Shown: positions 33,540-45,955, numbered from the stretch's first letter. The stretch: DNA of 64,000 bases from Lathyrus oleraceus (GCF_024323335.1 NC_066585.1:531230582-531294581), one strand, 5' to 3'. Numbers and translations are program-made. The notes: a model not told the origin generated them from the letters alone.

Positions 33540-34970
33540 TGTCCTTCTTCATGTAGCATCATCTCCCCCTTCACTTTCATTTCCAGCCACTCTTCTTCGT
33601 GAGCCTTTCCATTCACGTCGATCGACCAGACACTACAAACTCCAACCACTTCCACCCTCCACACTACCACTGTGAAAACCGTCGATAGCCTCCACACACA
33701 GCCAACAACCAAAACAAACAACACCTCAAAACTCTCCATCACACATCACGACCAAACCACAACACCAACATCATGAAACAACTCTGCTTTGTTTCACTCT
33801 AGCCACCACTTCAGCAAGACTCAGTCACCACCGCAAATCTCTTCTCCAATTGCTCTACACCAAGCTCAGTCCTCTCCTCACAACTTAGTTCAACACCACC
33901 ACCTTTTTCTCTCATCATTTCTTGCAGCAGCAGTGACAACATGGTAACATTTCGATTTGAAATTTCTGTTGTTGTTTTTGCATATCTGTTGTTTGGTTAT
34001 GTTTGTATTTCCTTATCGATTGTGTTGTGTTTATATTTTATGTTGGTTGTGCTGGATTTTGACGTATATGTTGTTGTAATAATGTAAACATAATTGGGAT
34101 TATGCGTTATATGTTGTTTGTTTTGGATTTATTTTTATTGCGGAGGAATTGAGTTGGTTCAATCCACAGGTTTGACACGATTTATATGTCGTAATGTTGC
34201 TCGATTTTTTTTCTTTTGGCATATTAATGTAAATATTCATTATAAAAGTCGATGCTTTATTGTTTATTGTTGAGCCGAAATCGGATATGAGAAAATCATG
34301 CGTATTCGATTTAATTTCGTTCGTCAACATTGTGTTATGCGCGTTTCGTTTTGATTGCAATGATCGCATTTTGCATTAGCGTTTTGCTGGCTATTTTTTT
34401 TCTCTTTTTCAACTTGGTTGTCATCACGTTTTAATTCTATTTCGTATGCGCTTTTGTTGGTTTGGCATAGCGGCAATTCGTATTTTCTTTTCGATACATT
34501 GCATTTCGATATGTGGCTTTTACTTATGTTATGCTTTATTCGTTGTGTTTATTTCATTTGTGATAACTGTGCTTCGCGTTAGCTACTTATAACTCGATTT
34601 ATGTTGATATACAATGATTCAATTTCGTTACATTTAAATTGAATTTAAATTATGCCTTTATCAACGTTTGCATTGCACGTCTTCGCTTTACGTGAACTAA
34701 ATTCATGTTCTTGTGTTATGATATTCTGACATGTGCATGCTTTGTGTTTATTTACCTTTTCGATTCAATGGTGATGATTGTGTCTTTGTAGTAATTGTAT
34801 GCACATTGTTTAGCTTGTCATATGTTACATGCTATATACAATATTGCGATTCGAATGGTTTGTGGAGTACGTTACGCCATCACATTAGAGTTCGGGTTAT
34901 CATGCTAGAATTTGCGACATTGTGTTACAATTCGATTGTGTTAGTGTATTTTGAGTTCGCGTTATCACGC
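33540..34970. other. No gene recognised; possibly body of the third Ogre-type LTR
   Basis: A CT/CA-rich stretch (33540-33920) resembles a plant 5' leader and is followed by T-rich sequence. No open frame has a recognisable domain. Because the conserved Ogre 3' block follows directly, this may be LTR sequence upstream of it. Confidence 0.35.
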
Positions 34971-34974
34971 TAGA

Positions 34975-35873
34975 ATTAGTCACCATCTTTTCCCTGAATA
35001 CTTGGATACGAGTTGTATAACTCGACCATAAGAGTATTCGTCTTCCATTCAAAATACCCTAACCATATCTAACCCTTTTACAATTAATTGGGTGAAAAGG
35101 AAACAATTTAGTGTTTAGTACACTTTTCCTTGATTGTTTGGATACGAGCTATCTAGCTCGACCATTCGAGCATTTGTCATCCACTCAAAATACAATCTAA
35201 CACATTCAAGCCTTTTTCCTTTTGGCTTTTAAAACTCGAATAATTTTCATAAATGAAAGGTGTATCATCTCGAGACGATGCAAAATAATGGTTTGTCCTT
35301 ATATATGTTAGTAAACTAGCGAAGTTTTCCCGCAAACATTGACATGTCTATCTATTCTGATGTGATGCAGACGTCCCCTTTGTCCACTGTGTTAGGTAGT
35401 AAGCAATGTTTTCCGCTCGATTGTGACTAAATATATTTTGTAAAATCGACCAACAAACAAATATTTTCTACCCAGAATTACGTAGCCTTGAGTTCTCCAT
35501 CGCACATGGGAATACATAAGAGCGAGATTCAACGTCTCATTAGGAAGTCTAATAAAAAACTTATTTTTTATTCCTCTTCTCTTTGCTTTTAATAACTTGA
35601 AGACAACAAATAACGAAAGTTAACATTCCATTCACAAATCTAACTAAATGGTTCTTGTTGAGTACAACGGATGTAAGGGGTGATAATACCTTCCTCTCTC
35701 GTAACCGACTCCCGAACGCGAATTTGATTGTGACGACCATTTTCCTTCTATTTTAAGGATTTTATTGATATTTTCCCTTTCTTTTTTGGAATAAATAAAA
35801 TTCGGCGGCGACTTTGTTGTTATTTCGAGCGTGCGAGCGTCCATTGTATTTTTTCACGTCGCGAAAGTTGTCA
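34975..35873 (+). mobile_element. Ogre-type LTR, 3' part (copy 3)
   Basis: Contains the spaced units GGATACGAGTTGTATAACTCG and GGATACGAGCTATCTAGCTCG, then TTGAGTACAACGGATG (35658), ACCGACTCCCGAACGCGAAT (35704), and AAATAAAATTCGGCGGCGAC (about 35793). It ends near ...CGAAAGTTGTCA. Order and spacing match the ends of the LTRs at 6495-10927 and 14700-15933. Diverged and without coding sequence. Confidence 0.7.
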
Positions 35874-35971
35874 ATAAAAAAATGCACTCCATAATTTATT
35901 GTTTTCCTCCGTTAACAATATTGAGAAATTTATTTATATACATGCTATAAATTGTAAGCAATTTCAGCACA

Positions 35972-36050
35972 AAAAAATGATGAATGGTAAAAAATTGAAA
36001 AGGAAACAAGTCATGTTACTTTCAATTTTTTATCATTCACCATTTTTTTG
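35972..36050. repeat. Long hairpin, ~32 bp arms
   Basis: CAAAAAAATGATGAATGG and the following TAAAAAATTGAAA are mirrored by TTTCAATTTTTTATCATT...TTTTTTTG, with a loop of roughly 15 bases and only two mismatches. Stable AT-rich stem. Could be a tiny foldback element; no duplication of flanks was seen. Confidence 0.7.
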
Positions 36051-36372
36051 CAAATAAAATATTACATTAGTTTTTATAAAATTAAGGGGAAAATCCTTAT
36101 TTTATTTTATTTTTTAATTAAAAAGAAAAATCCTATGCTCTACATTCATAAAGTAATATTTGATTTTTCCCAAGATTCAATGAAACGAGGATCCAACATT
36201 TTTTTGTCCAATAACCAACATTTATTCTTCATCGACAGTGATTACGAAAAAAAAATTAAAATAAAATTAATGTTACTATTTTTGTTAACACTGGAAATGA
36301 CAAGGGAAATTATTTAATTTAAAAGATAATTATTAAGAAAATAAAGAATTATAAAAATAATTGATAAAAATC

Positions 36373-36560
<188 letters not shown>

Positions 36561-36840
36561 GCCATTAAAATAAGCTCAAATATTAGATTCCGACCATAAA
36601 ATCTTATCTTCCACCCTAAATGAAACGGTTGTCAAGTTGAACTACAAACATTAATAAATAGAAAGAAAGCAATTTTGAGAACAAAACATTGAATCATTCA
36701 AAGTAAAGCTTATCATTTAATTATAGCTTTTGACTTTGTTCCATCATAATTTTAGATCTCACAAAGTGAGTCTATAATATTTATGCAAAAGTTCCATTAG
36801 AATTATTACTTAGACTTCCAAGTCTTCCTTGAGAGTTCTG

Positions 36841-37369
36841 TTTTGGTGATTTTAGTATCATCAATTTATTTTAGTAGTAATGTGATTTATTGTAGGCCGA
36901 TGCAATTATGCGTTAAAGCTTGGAAACGAGTTAGGGGTAGTGCGGAGTGCACGCTTGTCAAGCCAACGTATAATTGAATGCGAATAATTGAAACGGGATT
37001 CCAAGGGGCGAAGCCCCTGGCGGGGTGCGGGGCAGCGCCTCGTTCGAAATTTTCTTTTGAACAGTTGAACCCTTTCCCAACCGACGTAACCGTTTCTGAA
37101 CAGTTGCGTCTTTTCGGTTTTTGTTATTGATCTCCTATATAAGGAGTCATTTGGCCTCAGTTTAAAAAAAAAAAAAAGATAACGAAACCAAACTTTCTCT
37201 CTACATTCCTGAACATTTCTCTTTGCCAGAAACAAATTGTTCTTCAAGAATTATCCCCACAAAGATTTCGTGAACCCAGGCAAGAATAGGGTCGAAATAC
37301 TTTGTTCGGAAAGTGTACGAACACGATTCTTCGAAGTTATCCAGGATTATCATACCTGATTCTCTAACA
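36841..37369 (+). repeat. 5' LTR of the complete copia element
   Basis: Contains CTATATAAGG (about 37134), a likely TATA region in the CTCCTATATAAGGAGTC palindrome, and a GC-rich palindromic stretch GGGGCGAAGCCCCTGGCGGG near 37005. No tRNA-Met-type primer site follows; the next bases are AACGAACAAAG, and the primer is not identified. Confidence 0.93.
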
Positions 37370-37395
37370 AACGAACAAAGTAGTTTCTGATAATC

Positions 37396-40300
37396 ATGGC
37401 TGGAGGAAGCACCGTCAAGGAGATGACTACAAACTTCAGAAAATTGGACAAGTTTCAAGGACAAGACTTCAGGCGTTGGCAGAAGAAGATGCATTTCATG
37501 TTGACAACGTTGAAGGTGGTGCACGTCCTGTCTACACCGATTCCAGAACTTCTGGAGGAAGACACGGTTGAAAATCTGAGACGCGGATCAAAATGGGAGA
37601 ACGACGACTACATATGCAGAGGGCACATTCTTAACGGTATGTCTGATCCCTTATTTGATATTTATCAAAACATAGAATCTGCAAAGGAATTGTGGGATTA
37701 TCTCGAATCCAAGTACATGGCAGAGGACTCATCCAGTAAAAAGTTCCTGGTAACCGATTTCAACAATTACAAAATGGTTGAATCGAGGTCTGTCATGGAA
37801 CAATTCAATGAACTCCTCTGAATCCTTGGACAGTTCACACAACACGGATTGAAGATAGATGAAACAATATCTGTCTCAAGCATCATAGACAAGTTGCCTC
37901 CTTCGTGGAAGGATTTCAAACACAATCTGAAGCATGGAAAAGACGAACTGTCTTTGATCCAACTTGGAAGTCACTTGCGCATAGAAGAATCTCTAAGAGC
38001 GCGGGAGGATAACAAAGGAAAAGGCAAAGAAATTGCTGGACCCTCGGTTAATATGGTCGAAGAGGGTGGTAAGAACGGTAACAACAAAAACAAAGGAAAG
38101 AAGCTTGCTTTCAAGAACAATAAGGGCAGTTTCGGTGCTAACAAGAAACCGAAACTAGAATGCTGGAAGTGTGGCAAAACAGGCCACTTCAAGAAGGATT
38201 GTCGTTCCGGCAAAAAGCATGATAACGCGAATGCAAGTGGTTCAGGAAAGGGGTCTAAGGACCAATCCGAAAATCAAGGTCAGAAATCAATTCGTGATTT
38301 GAATAGTTTGATTAAACATTCGGTTTCACTAAATTCTGAAGCATTATATGTGCAGGATGATGCTATCGCGTGGTGGATTGATTCTGGCGCTACAACACAT
38401 GTTTGCAAGGATCGTTTCTGGTTCAAGACTCTTGTTCCAGTGGAAGATGGTTCTGTCCTCTACATGGGAGATGATCACTTCGCTCCCGTTGAAGGCAAAG
38501 GAAACGTGGTGCTAGAATTCAGTTCTGGAAAGACTATTACTTTGTTTAATATTTTGTATGTTCCTAAACTACGTAAGAATTTAATTTCTGGTCCTGTATT
38601 AAATAAGCTTGGATACAAGCAAGTGTGTGAATCTGATAAATATGTTTTATCGAAGTCTGGTGTGTTTGTAGGATTTGGATATTATAATAATGGTATGTTT
38701 ATGATGAATTTGAATGGAGTTCCTAATGATTCTGGTTCTGTATTTATGTCCTCTTCGAATGTTATCAATTCATCGTTATGGCATGCTCGTCTAGGACACG
38801 TACATTATAAAAGAATGCATGAAATGTCTAAAGATGATTTAATTCCTGTTTTTGATAAAAATGTAGAAAATTGTAAAACTTGCATGTTAACAAAGATCAC
38901 TAGGCAACCTTTTAAAAGTATAACAAGGAAATCTGTCATTCTTGAGTTGATACATAGTGATTTATGTGATTTGCATGTTACTCCATCATTAGGACATAAA
39001 AAATATTTTGTCACTTTCATAGATGATGCATCCAGATTCTGCTATGTTTATCTGCTGCACGCTAAGGACGAATCCTTAGATAAATTCAAAATTTATAAAA
39101 CTGAAGTTGAAGTGCAACAGAATGTGTTGATTAAAATATTACGTACAGATAGAGGTGGTGAATATTATGATCCTGTATTTTTCCAATCCGTAGGAATCAT
39201 TCATGAGACTACGGCACCTTATACACCTCAACAAAATGGTGTGGCTGAAAGGAAAAATAGAGTGCTTAAGGAAATGGTGAATGCCATGTTATCTTACTCT
39301 GGTTTGAGTGAAGGGTTTTGGGGAGAAGCTATGTTAACGGCTTGCTATTTGTTAAATAGGGTTCCTAATAAAAGGAACAAGACTACCCCATATGAACTTT
39401 GGTATAAGAAACGATCCAACTTAACATTTCTACGTGTTTGGGGTTGTAGGGCCGTGGTTAGACTCCCGGACCGAAAAAGGAAAACTTTGGGTGAAAAGGG
39501 TGTAGCTTGCATCTTTGTTGGATATGCTGAGCACTCCAAGGCCTATAGGTTTTATGTTATAGAACCTAATAACTCGATTTCTATTAACACGATTATAGAA
39601 TCGAGAGATGCCATATTTGATGAGAATTGTTTCTCTTCTATACCTAGACCGAAGGACTCTATACCTAACTCAGATGAATCTCTAAGGGATGATCATTCAA
39701 ATGATGTGCCAAGTGAGACACTTGAACCCCGTAGGAGCAAAAGAGCTAGAAAATCTAGATCTTATGGATCTGATTTTCAACTATATTTAATTGAGGGATC
39801 AAAGGATCAGATTGACACTCAATACTATTATTGCTATAGTATAGAGGAGGATCCAAGAACGTATGATGAAGCTGTGAAATCTCGAGATTCTGTTTTTTGG
39901 AAAGAAGCAATTGACGAAGAGATTGGTTCTATCATGGAAAATAATACTTGGGTATTATCTGATTTACCACCAGGTTGCAAACCATTGGGTTGCAAATGGA
40001 TCTTCAAAAAGAAGATGAAAGTCGATGGTACAATTGACAAGTTTAAAGCTAGATTAGTTATCCAAGGCTTCAGACAAAAGGAAGGGATTGATTATTTCGA
40101 TACCTATGCTCCTGTTGCCCGTATCACTACTATTAGATTGTTGATTGCCTTGGCGGCTATTCATAATCTAGTGATTCATCAAATGGATGTCAAAACAACA
40201 TTTCTGAATGGTGATTTGGAGGAAGAAGTGTATATGAAGCAACCTGAAGGATTTGTAATGCCTGGTAATGAGCATAAAGTGTGTAAGCTAGTTAAGTCGT

Positions 40301-41391
40301 TGTATGGGCTGAAACAAGCTCCGAAGCAGTGGCATCAAAAGTTTGATGAGGTTGTTTTGTCTAATGGTTTCATTCTAAACCAAGCTGACAAATGTGTATA
40401 TAGGAAATTTGATACTTCCGCTAAAGGAGTTTTCATTTGTTTATATGTTGATGACATGTTGATCTTTGGCACCGACCAAAATCAAGTTGATAAAACGAAG
40501 AATTTCTTGTCATCAAAGTTCTCCATGAAGGATATGGGAGAAGCGAACGTTATTCTTGGTATTAAGATTAAACGGGAGAATAAGGGGATTGTAATTACGC
40601 AATCTCATTACATTGAGAAAATACTCAAGAAGTTCAATTATGAAAGTTGTTCTCCAGTAAGTACTCCCATGGATCCGGGAGAAAAGCTTATGCCAAATAC
40701 AGGTAAACCTGTGGATCAACTCGAACATTCAAAAGTTATAGGCTCTTTGATATATGTTATGATTAACACTAGACCGGATATTGCTTATGCGGTTGGAAAG
40801 TTGAGCAGATTTACTAGTAATCCTAGTAGACATCATTGACATGCGATAACTAGGGTATTCAAGTACTTGAAGGGTACAATGAATTATGGATTGTCATATA
40901 TTGGATTTCCTTCGGTGTTAGAGGGTTATTCGGATGCTAGTTGGATAAATAATGCTGAAGATTCATCCTCTACAAGTGGATGGGTGTTCTTGCTTGGGGG
41001 AAGTGCCATCTCATGGGCTTCCAAGAAGCAAACATGTATAACTGGTTCCACAATGGAATCTGAGTTTGTAGCATTAGCTGCTGCTGGTAAAGAAGCGGAA
41101 TGGCTAAGGAATTTGGTATATGAGATTCCGATATGGTCTAAACCGATATCACCAATTTCTATCCATTGTTATAGTACTGCCACATTGGCTAAAGCTTATA
41201 GTCAAATATACAATGGAAAGTCTAGACATTTGGGTGTTAGACATAGTATGATTAGGGAATTAATCATGAATGGGGTGATATCTATTGAGTTTGTTCGGTC
41301 GCAACAAAACTTAGCTGACCACTTGACGAAGGGGTTAGCTAGAGACTTAGTGAAGAAGTCGGTAATTGGGATGGGATTAAAGTCCATTTAA
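37396..41391 (+). pseudogene. Gag-Pol of the complete copia element (two nonsense codons)
   Basis: One frame of about 1330 codons broken only by TGA at 37819-37821 (where an Arg codon CGA is expected) and TGA at 40837-40839 (likely former Trp). Order: UBN2-type Gag; zinc knuckle CWKCGKTGHFKKDC at about 38161; protease WIDSGATTH at about 38374; pre-integrase HARLGHVH; integrase with SDLCD, RTDRGGEY and NGVAERKN (about 38956, 39147, 39238); reverse transcriptase with YVDD (about 40444); RNase H with YSDASW and ESEF. The third RNase H acidic position (CDSQ-type in relatives) reads CYST, so that Asp is lost. No frameshift was seen. The copy cannot make a full polyprotein without readthrough, but is otherwise well kept. 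Confidence 0.9.
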
Positions 41392-41936
41392 ATCTATTAG
41401 CTATGGTATACCCAAATCCCTTCTAATACAACATTAGAAGCAGAATTCAATGTGGAAAGATCATAATTAGAGATTGGAGCAATTGTGTTTATCTTCCCAA
41501 GGTATGTGCTCAGACCTGCAAGTGATGGCTAGGTTGAATTATATCTTCTTAATGGTTCTTTTGAAAAATTGCAAATGCAGGTGCAAGATTAAAAGAATCA
41601 CCTATGTGAGCATGAAGTTTTGCCGCTTCAAGAAGCTTGGACTTGGCTTCCTATATGCTTATTAATGGATAAGGACACATGGCTTGTAAAGTGTCAAGTA
41701 TGAATAGTAGAGTATCGTAAGAAACATATGTGTACTATATCTTCAGACACTCAAATGGATTGACGGGTTCAATCGCTATGACACCCCGATTTTCGAGTAT
41801 TTGGAATGTGTATTTGTACTAAGATGAAAATTCAATCGCAAGACATTTTCATTTATGCATTTGTTTGATCGTTATACCTGTGTGTTATACCCTTGTATAT
41901 ATTATTGTATATACGGAGTAAATCAAGGATTACACT

Positions 41937-41949
41937 AAAATGGGGGGGA
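41937..41949 (+). other. Polypurine tract
   Basis: AAAATGGGGGGGA two bases before the 3' LTR, the expected plus-strand primer. The ~550 bases between the end of the RNase H frame (41391) and this tract hold no gene. Confidence 0.85.
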
Positions 41950-41951
41950 TT

Positions 41952-42479
41952 TGTTGGTGATTTTAGTATCATCAATGTATTTTAGTAGTAATGTGATTTA
42001 CTGTATGCCGATGCAATTATACGTTAAAGCTTGGAAACGAGTTAGGGGTAGTGCGGAGTGCACGCTCGTCGAGCCAACGTATAATTGAATGCGAATAATT
42101 GAAACGGGGTTCCAAGGGGCGAAGTCCCTGGCGGGGTGCGGGGCAGCGCCCCGTTCGAAATTTTCTTTTGAACAGTTGAACCCTTTCCCAACCGACGTAA
42201 CCGTTTCTGAACAGTTGCGTCTTTTCGGTTTCTGTTATTGATCTCCTATATAAGGAGTCATTTGGCCTCAGTTTAAAAAAAAATAATAATAACGAAACCA
42301 AACTTTCTCTCTACATTCCTGAACATTTCTCTTTGTCAGAAACAAATTGTTCTTCAAGAATTATCCCCACAAAGATTTCGTGAACCCAGGCAAGAATAGG
42401 GTCAAAATACTTTGTTCGGAAAGTGTACGAACACGATTCTTCGAAGTTATCCAGGATTATCATACCCGATTCTCTAACA
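41952..42479 (+). repeat. 3' LTR of the complete copia element
   Basis: Counterpart of 36841-37369, starting TGTTGG and ending AACA, followed by TTCTG. The A-rich stretch is AAAAAAAAATAATAATAA here and a longer pure A run in the 5' copy. Confidence 0.93.
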
Positions 42480-42754
42480 TTCTGTACGTTTCTTGCTATA
42501 ATCATTAACAAGAACATATTTTGTTATAATCATTATATTTGAATTGAACATGTCGTTTATCATTACTTGTCTTTAGGAGTTGTAATGCCATTTTCTTCTA
42601 ATATGAAACTTTTTCTACACCCTATTTTATGCTCTTCTTGTTTAGTGATTACAAGTGGAAATTGTCTAGACTGTCAAAGTTACTGAACAACAGGAAATTG
42701 TTTATTGTTGAAAACAGAAAATACTAGTTTGATAATTAGCACACTCACTAGTAA

Positions 42755-45700
42755 CTAATGCCACCTTAAAACTATGTATGTTTGTCCTCTCTGGGTTACA
42801 TATTCAAGATACATCCTTGGAAATATCCAGCAAAGAATTTTATCCACAAGTTTCCAATATCTTATTCTCCACTTCTTCCAAAACATGAGAGGACAAATGA
42901 CGATTCCAAGACCAAAAACAGATCCCAGTTCTACACTTAAAAAATTCCAATCTATAGAACAAGCTAGCCTCCCACATGCGAGTTCAGGATGCACCTCATC
43001 CTGCCTCTTATCATCTGGTATTTCAGTCAATGGAGGTCCGTATAGTCCATCATTTCCTTCAAAGGAAGAAGCTGGAAATGATTGAAGTTGAGTACCTGTT
43101 GGAATCTTACCCACCAAATGATTGAACGAAAGGTTTAAATAAGAAAGAAAGGACAAGCTCTCTAGCTGCATAGGAATCTCACCAACCAAAGAGTTGTTTG
43201 AGAGGTCTAATGACTCTAATTGTTTCATGTTCCCTATGGAAGAAGGGATTTCACCTGAGAAATGGTTGTTTGAAATGTTGAGAATATAAAGTGCTTTGAA
43301 GTCCATCAGCACCTTTGGTATAGGTCCTTGAAAATGATTGGATGAGAAATCAATGGTTGTGAATATTGAAATGATTTTAACCAACTCCAGTTGTTGACCT
43401 TTGCTTGTAACTGTTACTGAATTTTCATAATAAATTCCATCGAATTGAAGAACCTCAAACCTGATGTGGTTTACTTTCGAATCAATTTGGTTTTTATCAG
43501 ACATCATTGCCTCCCACCCTGTGAAACTTTTTTCAGGTAGCTTACCACTGAAGTTGTTAAAGGCTAGATCAATTATTTGAAGCATAGGCCAAGTGTCATC
43601 GGTAGTTGGACATTCAATGGGACCATAGAATTTGTTTTTCCGCAAGACTAGGACTCGGAGTGTAGATATGTCCTTCAAAAAACATGGAAATGTGTCAATG
43701 ATGTTATTGTTTGCAAGGTCTAGCACTTCCATTGTTGAGCAATTAGCAAGAGATTTTGGAATCTGTCCATCTAAGTTATTCATTTGGAGATCCAGAGTCC
43801 TTAGAGCACAAGAAGGTGGATATACATCTGGGATAGAGCCTAATAGGTTGTTCTTCTTCAAATTTAATACCACGAGGTTTTGAGTCATTAGGCACGTGGG
43901 AATTATTCCAGAAATGTTATTATTGGACATATCAAGCACTTGAAGATTTGAAGCATTGCACAAGGAATCAGGGAGGCTTCCCTGTAAATTATTATTTGAA
44001 AGAGAGAGAAATATTGTGAAATTCTGGTAGTTACCAAGGTCTTGTGGGAGAGATCTAAATTTGTTCATTGAGTAATCTAAATAGGAAGCATATTTAGGAA
44101 AAGCAGGTATTGGCCCTCTTAATTGGTTGTTGTGAAGGTCGAGGGCTATCAAGTTGTGAGTTAAGTTTTGCAAAGGTCCTTCCAAATCAGTGAGCATATT
44201 GTGAGAAACATTAAGACTTTGGAGATTTTGTAATCTCCAGATCCAATTTGGCACTTTTCCTTGAATTTGATTATTTGATAGGTCTAGAATGTTTAATCTG
44301 GATTTGTTTCTCAAGAACCTAGGGAACACTTTCAGGTTGCATGATGCCAAACTTAGAGTGCTAATATTGTGAAAGGAAGTCAGATCAGCATTTACAACAT
44401 TCACATTTATTGATATGTTGTTGTACGAAAGGTTTAGTGCAGTTAAATTTCTAAGCTCCAAAAGCTCGTCTAGCTGCAGCGACCCGTTTAACCTATTAGA
44501 GGAAAGATCTAGGACAGAAAGTGAACCGAGCTGAAAGATATATTTTGGAATAGGCCCTGAGAGATTATTGCTACTTAAATCAAGGATGTTGACTACAGAG
44601 GAAGACACATTTAAGAATTCATCAAATTTACTAAACTGGTTGGATGAAAGCTGAATCTTCTGTAGCAACGTAAGTGCAAAAAGGGATGAAGGAATGCTCC
44701 CATTGATAGAATTATCACGCAAATCAATGCTGACTAGATTGTGCAATCCTTCAAAATGGGAAGATGATGGAATTGCACCACTTAAACGATTATGAGAAAG
44801 GTCTAGGTGTGTAAGGTTTTTGGCCATGCCAAGTGACGGCATTGGACCTGTGAAGCTATTAGATGACAAATCCATGTATCTAAGTTCTGTAAGGTTTGAC
44901 AGTGAAATGGGAAGTGTTCCATTGAATTTACAATTAGAAATATCCAATTCCGATAAGTTTCTCATGTTACCTATAGTGTATGGAAATGATCCAGAGAAGC
45001 TTGTGTTACTTACCTTTAACATATGGAGAGATCCACTCAGCGGAAATTCCGGAAATGAACCGTGCAGATTGTAGTTGAAGGATAAGTCAATAACAGACAG
45101 TGTTTCAATTTGGAAGATATTATGTGGAAATGTACCAGTCAATCCACAAAATGCAAAACTAAGAGTGGTCAAATTTTTAAAATTGGCAAATTTTTCGGGC
45201 ACCGGGGATGAAAAGTTGTTCCCATCAAGAATAATGACCGATAGATTCTCATGTCTTGACAGAGATGAATCAAGGGGTCCTGTTAGATTGCAGTATGACA
45301 TACTCAATTCTTGCAGTGCACGCAGCGGCGACAAAGCATTGCTCCATTTGTTTTCCTGAGCCTGGGTTAATAATACACCATCTAGATACAATTGCCTAAG
45401 ACCAGTCATATTTTGGACAAGCTTCTGTAGATTTGGTTTCTCTAGTTTCAGCCATTGTCCTAGGGAGTAATCAAAAGCTGAAATGTCAAGAGTAATCAAC
45501 TTTGTAAGCTGTGAAATCTCAAATGGAATCTGCCCGACAAAGCTAGCATATGACAAATTCAGATAAGTCAACTTGTCCAACTTGCTGAATCCTGATGGAA
45601 TGAGAGAATTGAAATCGTTATTAGCCAAGTTCAGTTTCTGGAGATGTTGAAGACTAAAAAGACGGCTTGAATTGTCAAATCCACCAGAGATATATTCTCC

Positions 45701-45955
45701 ACTCAAGTCAAGGCCAATAACATTCCCTTCAGTGTCACAAGTTACACCACTCCAGTTGCAGCAAGCAATGCTTTGATTCCACAACTTCAGTTTGCTTGAA
45801 CTTTCAAGCTTGAACATAAGACTGTTCTTTAACTGGAGTAGCGATGATTGTTGATGCTCACGACATTTGGCAGAGACAAAAGTGATTTGGAAACTGATAT
45901 ATATGTAGTAGAAGCATAAAAGGAAGGAAAACAATGAATGTAATGTAATTTTCAT
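42755..45955 (-). CDS. Leucine-rich-repeat receptor-like protein (Ve/Eix type)
   Basis: An intact 1066-residue single-exon frame. Residues 1-29 are a signal peptide; the LRR N-terminal cap has the typical CREHQQSSLLQLKNSL and CCNWSGVTCD motifs. About thirty extracellular LRRs (LxxLxxLxLSxNxxxGxIP) follow, with NxS/T sites and an island-like loop near residues 850-885, then the last LRRs. An acidic stretch (TEIPDDKRQDEV), a transmembrane helix at about 1003-1025 with a GxxxG motif (GSVFG) and a basic tail of some 40 residues without kinase end the protein. Such receptor-like proteins sense apoplastic ligands and signal through SOBIR1/BAK1-type kinases; many give disease resistance, as tomato Ve1 and Eix do. 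The ligand is unknown. A 5' duplicate lies at 53355-53602. Copia elements flank it at 275 bp (3') and about 340 bp (5'). Start chosen at MKITLHSLF, conserved in the duplicate. Confidence 0.92.
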   Translation of the reverse strand: MKITLHSLFSFLLCFYYIYISFQITFVSAKCREHQQSSLLQLKNSLMFKLESSSKLKLWNQSIACCNWSGVTCDTEGNVIGLDLSGEYISGGFDNSSRLFSLQHLQKLNLANNDFNSLIPSGFSKLDKLTYLNLSYASFVGQIPFEISQLTKLITLDISAFDYSLGQWLKLEKPNLQKLVQNMTGLRQLYLDGVLLTQAQENKWSNALSPLRALQELSMSYCNLTGPLDSSLSRHENLSVIILDGNNFSSPVPEKFANFKNLTTLSFAFCGLTGTFPHNIFQIETLSVIDLSFNYNLHGSFPEFPLSGSLHMLKVSNTSFSGSFPYTIGNMRNLSELDISNCKFNGTLPISLSNLTELRYMDLSSNSFTGPMPSLGMAKNLTHLDLSHNRLSGAIPSSSHFEGLHNLVSIDLRDNSINGSIPSSLFALTLLQKIQLSSNQFSKFDEFLNVSSSVVNILDLSSNNLSGPIPKYIFQLGSLSVLDLSSNRLNGSLQLDELLELRNLTALNLSYNNISINVNVVNADLTSFHNISTLSLASCNLKVFPRFLRNKSRLNILDLSNNQIQGKVPNWIWRLQNLQSLNVSHNMLTDLEGPLQNLTHNLIALDLHNNQLRGPIPAFPKYASYLDYSMNKFRSLPQDLGNYQNFTIFLSLSNNNLQGSLPDSLCNASNLQVLDMSNNNISGIIPTCLMTQNLVVLNLKKNNLLGSIPDVYPPSCALRTLDLQMNNLDGQIPKSLANCSTMEVLDLANNNIIDTFPCFLKDISTLRVLVLRKNKFYGPIECPTTDDTWPMLQIIDLAFNNFSGKLPEKSFTGWEAMMSDKNQIDSKVNHIRFEVLQFDGIYYENSVTVTSKGQQLELVKIISIFTTIDFSSNHFQGPIPKVLMDFKALYILNISNNHFSGEIPSSIGNMKQLESLDLSNNSLVGEIPMQLESLSFLSYLNLSFNHLVGKIPTGTQLQSFPASSFEGNDGLYGPPLTEIPDDKRQDEVHPELACGRLACSIDWNFLSVELGSVFGLGIVICPLMFWKKWRIRYWKLVDKILCWIFPRMYLEYVTQRGQTYIVLRWH

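Larger units (their letters stand above)
36841..42479 (+). mobile_element. Copia element, structurally complete, 5639 bp
   Basis: Two LTRs of 529 and 528 bp (36841-37369 and 41952-42479) flank one gag-pol reading. TTCTG borders both ends (36836-36840 and 42480-42484). LTRs start TGTTGGTGATTTT (first G mutated to T in the 5' copy) and end CTCTAACA. They differ at roughly 15 positions plus an A-run, about 97% identical by eye, which indicates a fairly recent insertion. It lies 275 bases downstream of the receptor-like protein gene, in opposite orientation. Confidence 0.95.

Noticed and set aside
33434..33742. 102-residue minus-strand frame
   Set aside because: Antisense to a CT/CA-rich leader-like stretch; no domain and half within the foldback element.
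36906..37247. Minus-strand frame repeated at 42017-42301
   Set aside because: Both copies lie in the two LTRs of the same copia element; identity comes from the LTR, not from a gene.
43632..45359. Plus-strand frames inside the receptor-like protein gene
   Set aside because: Antisense shadows of an intact 1066-codon gene.
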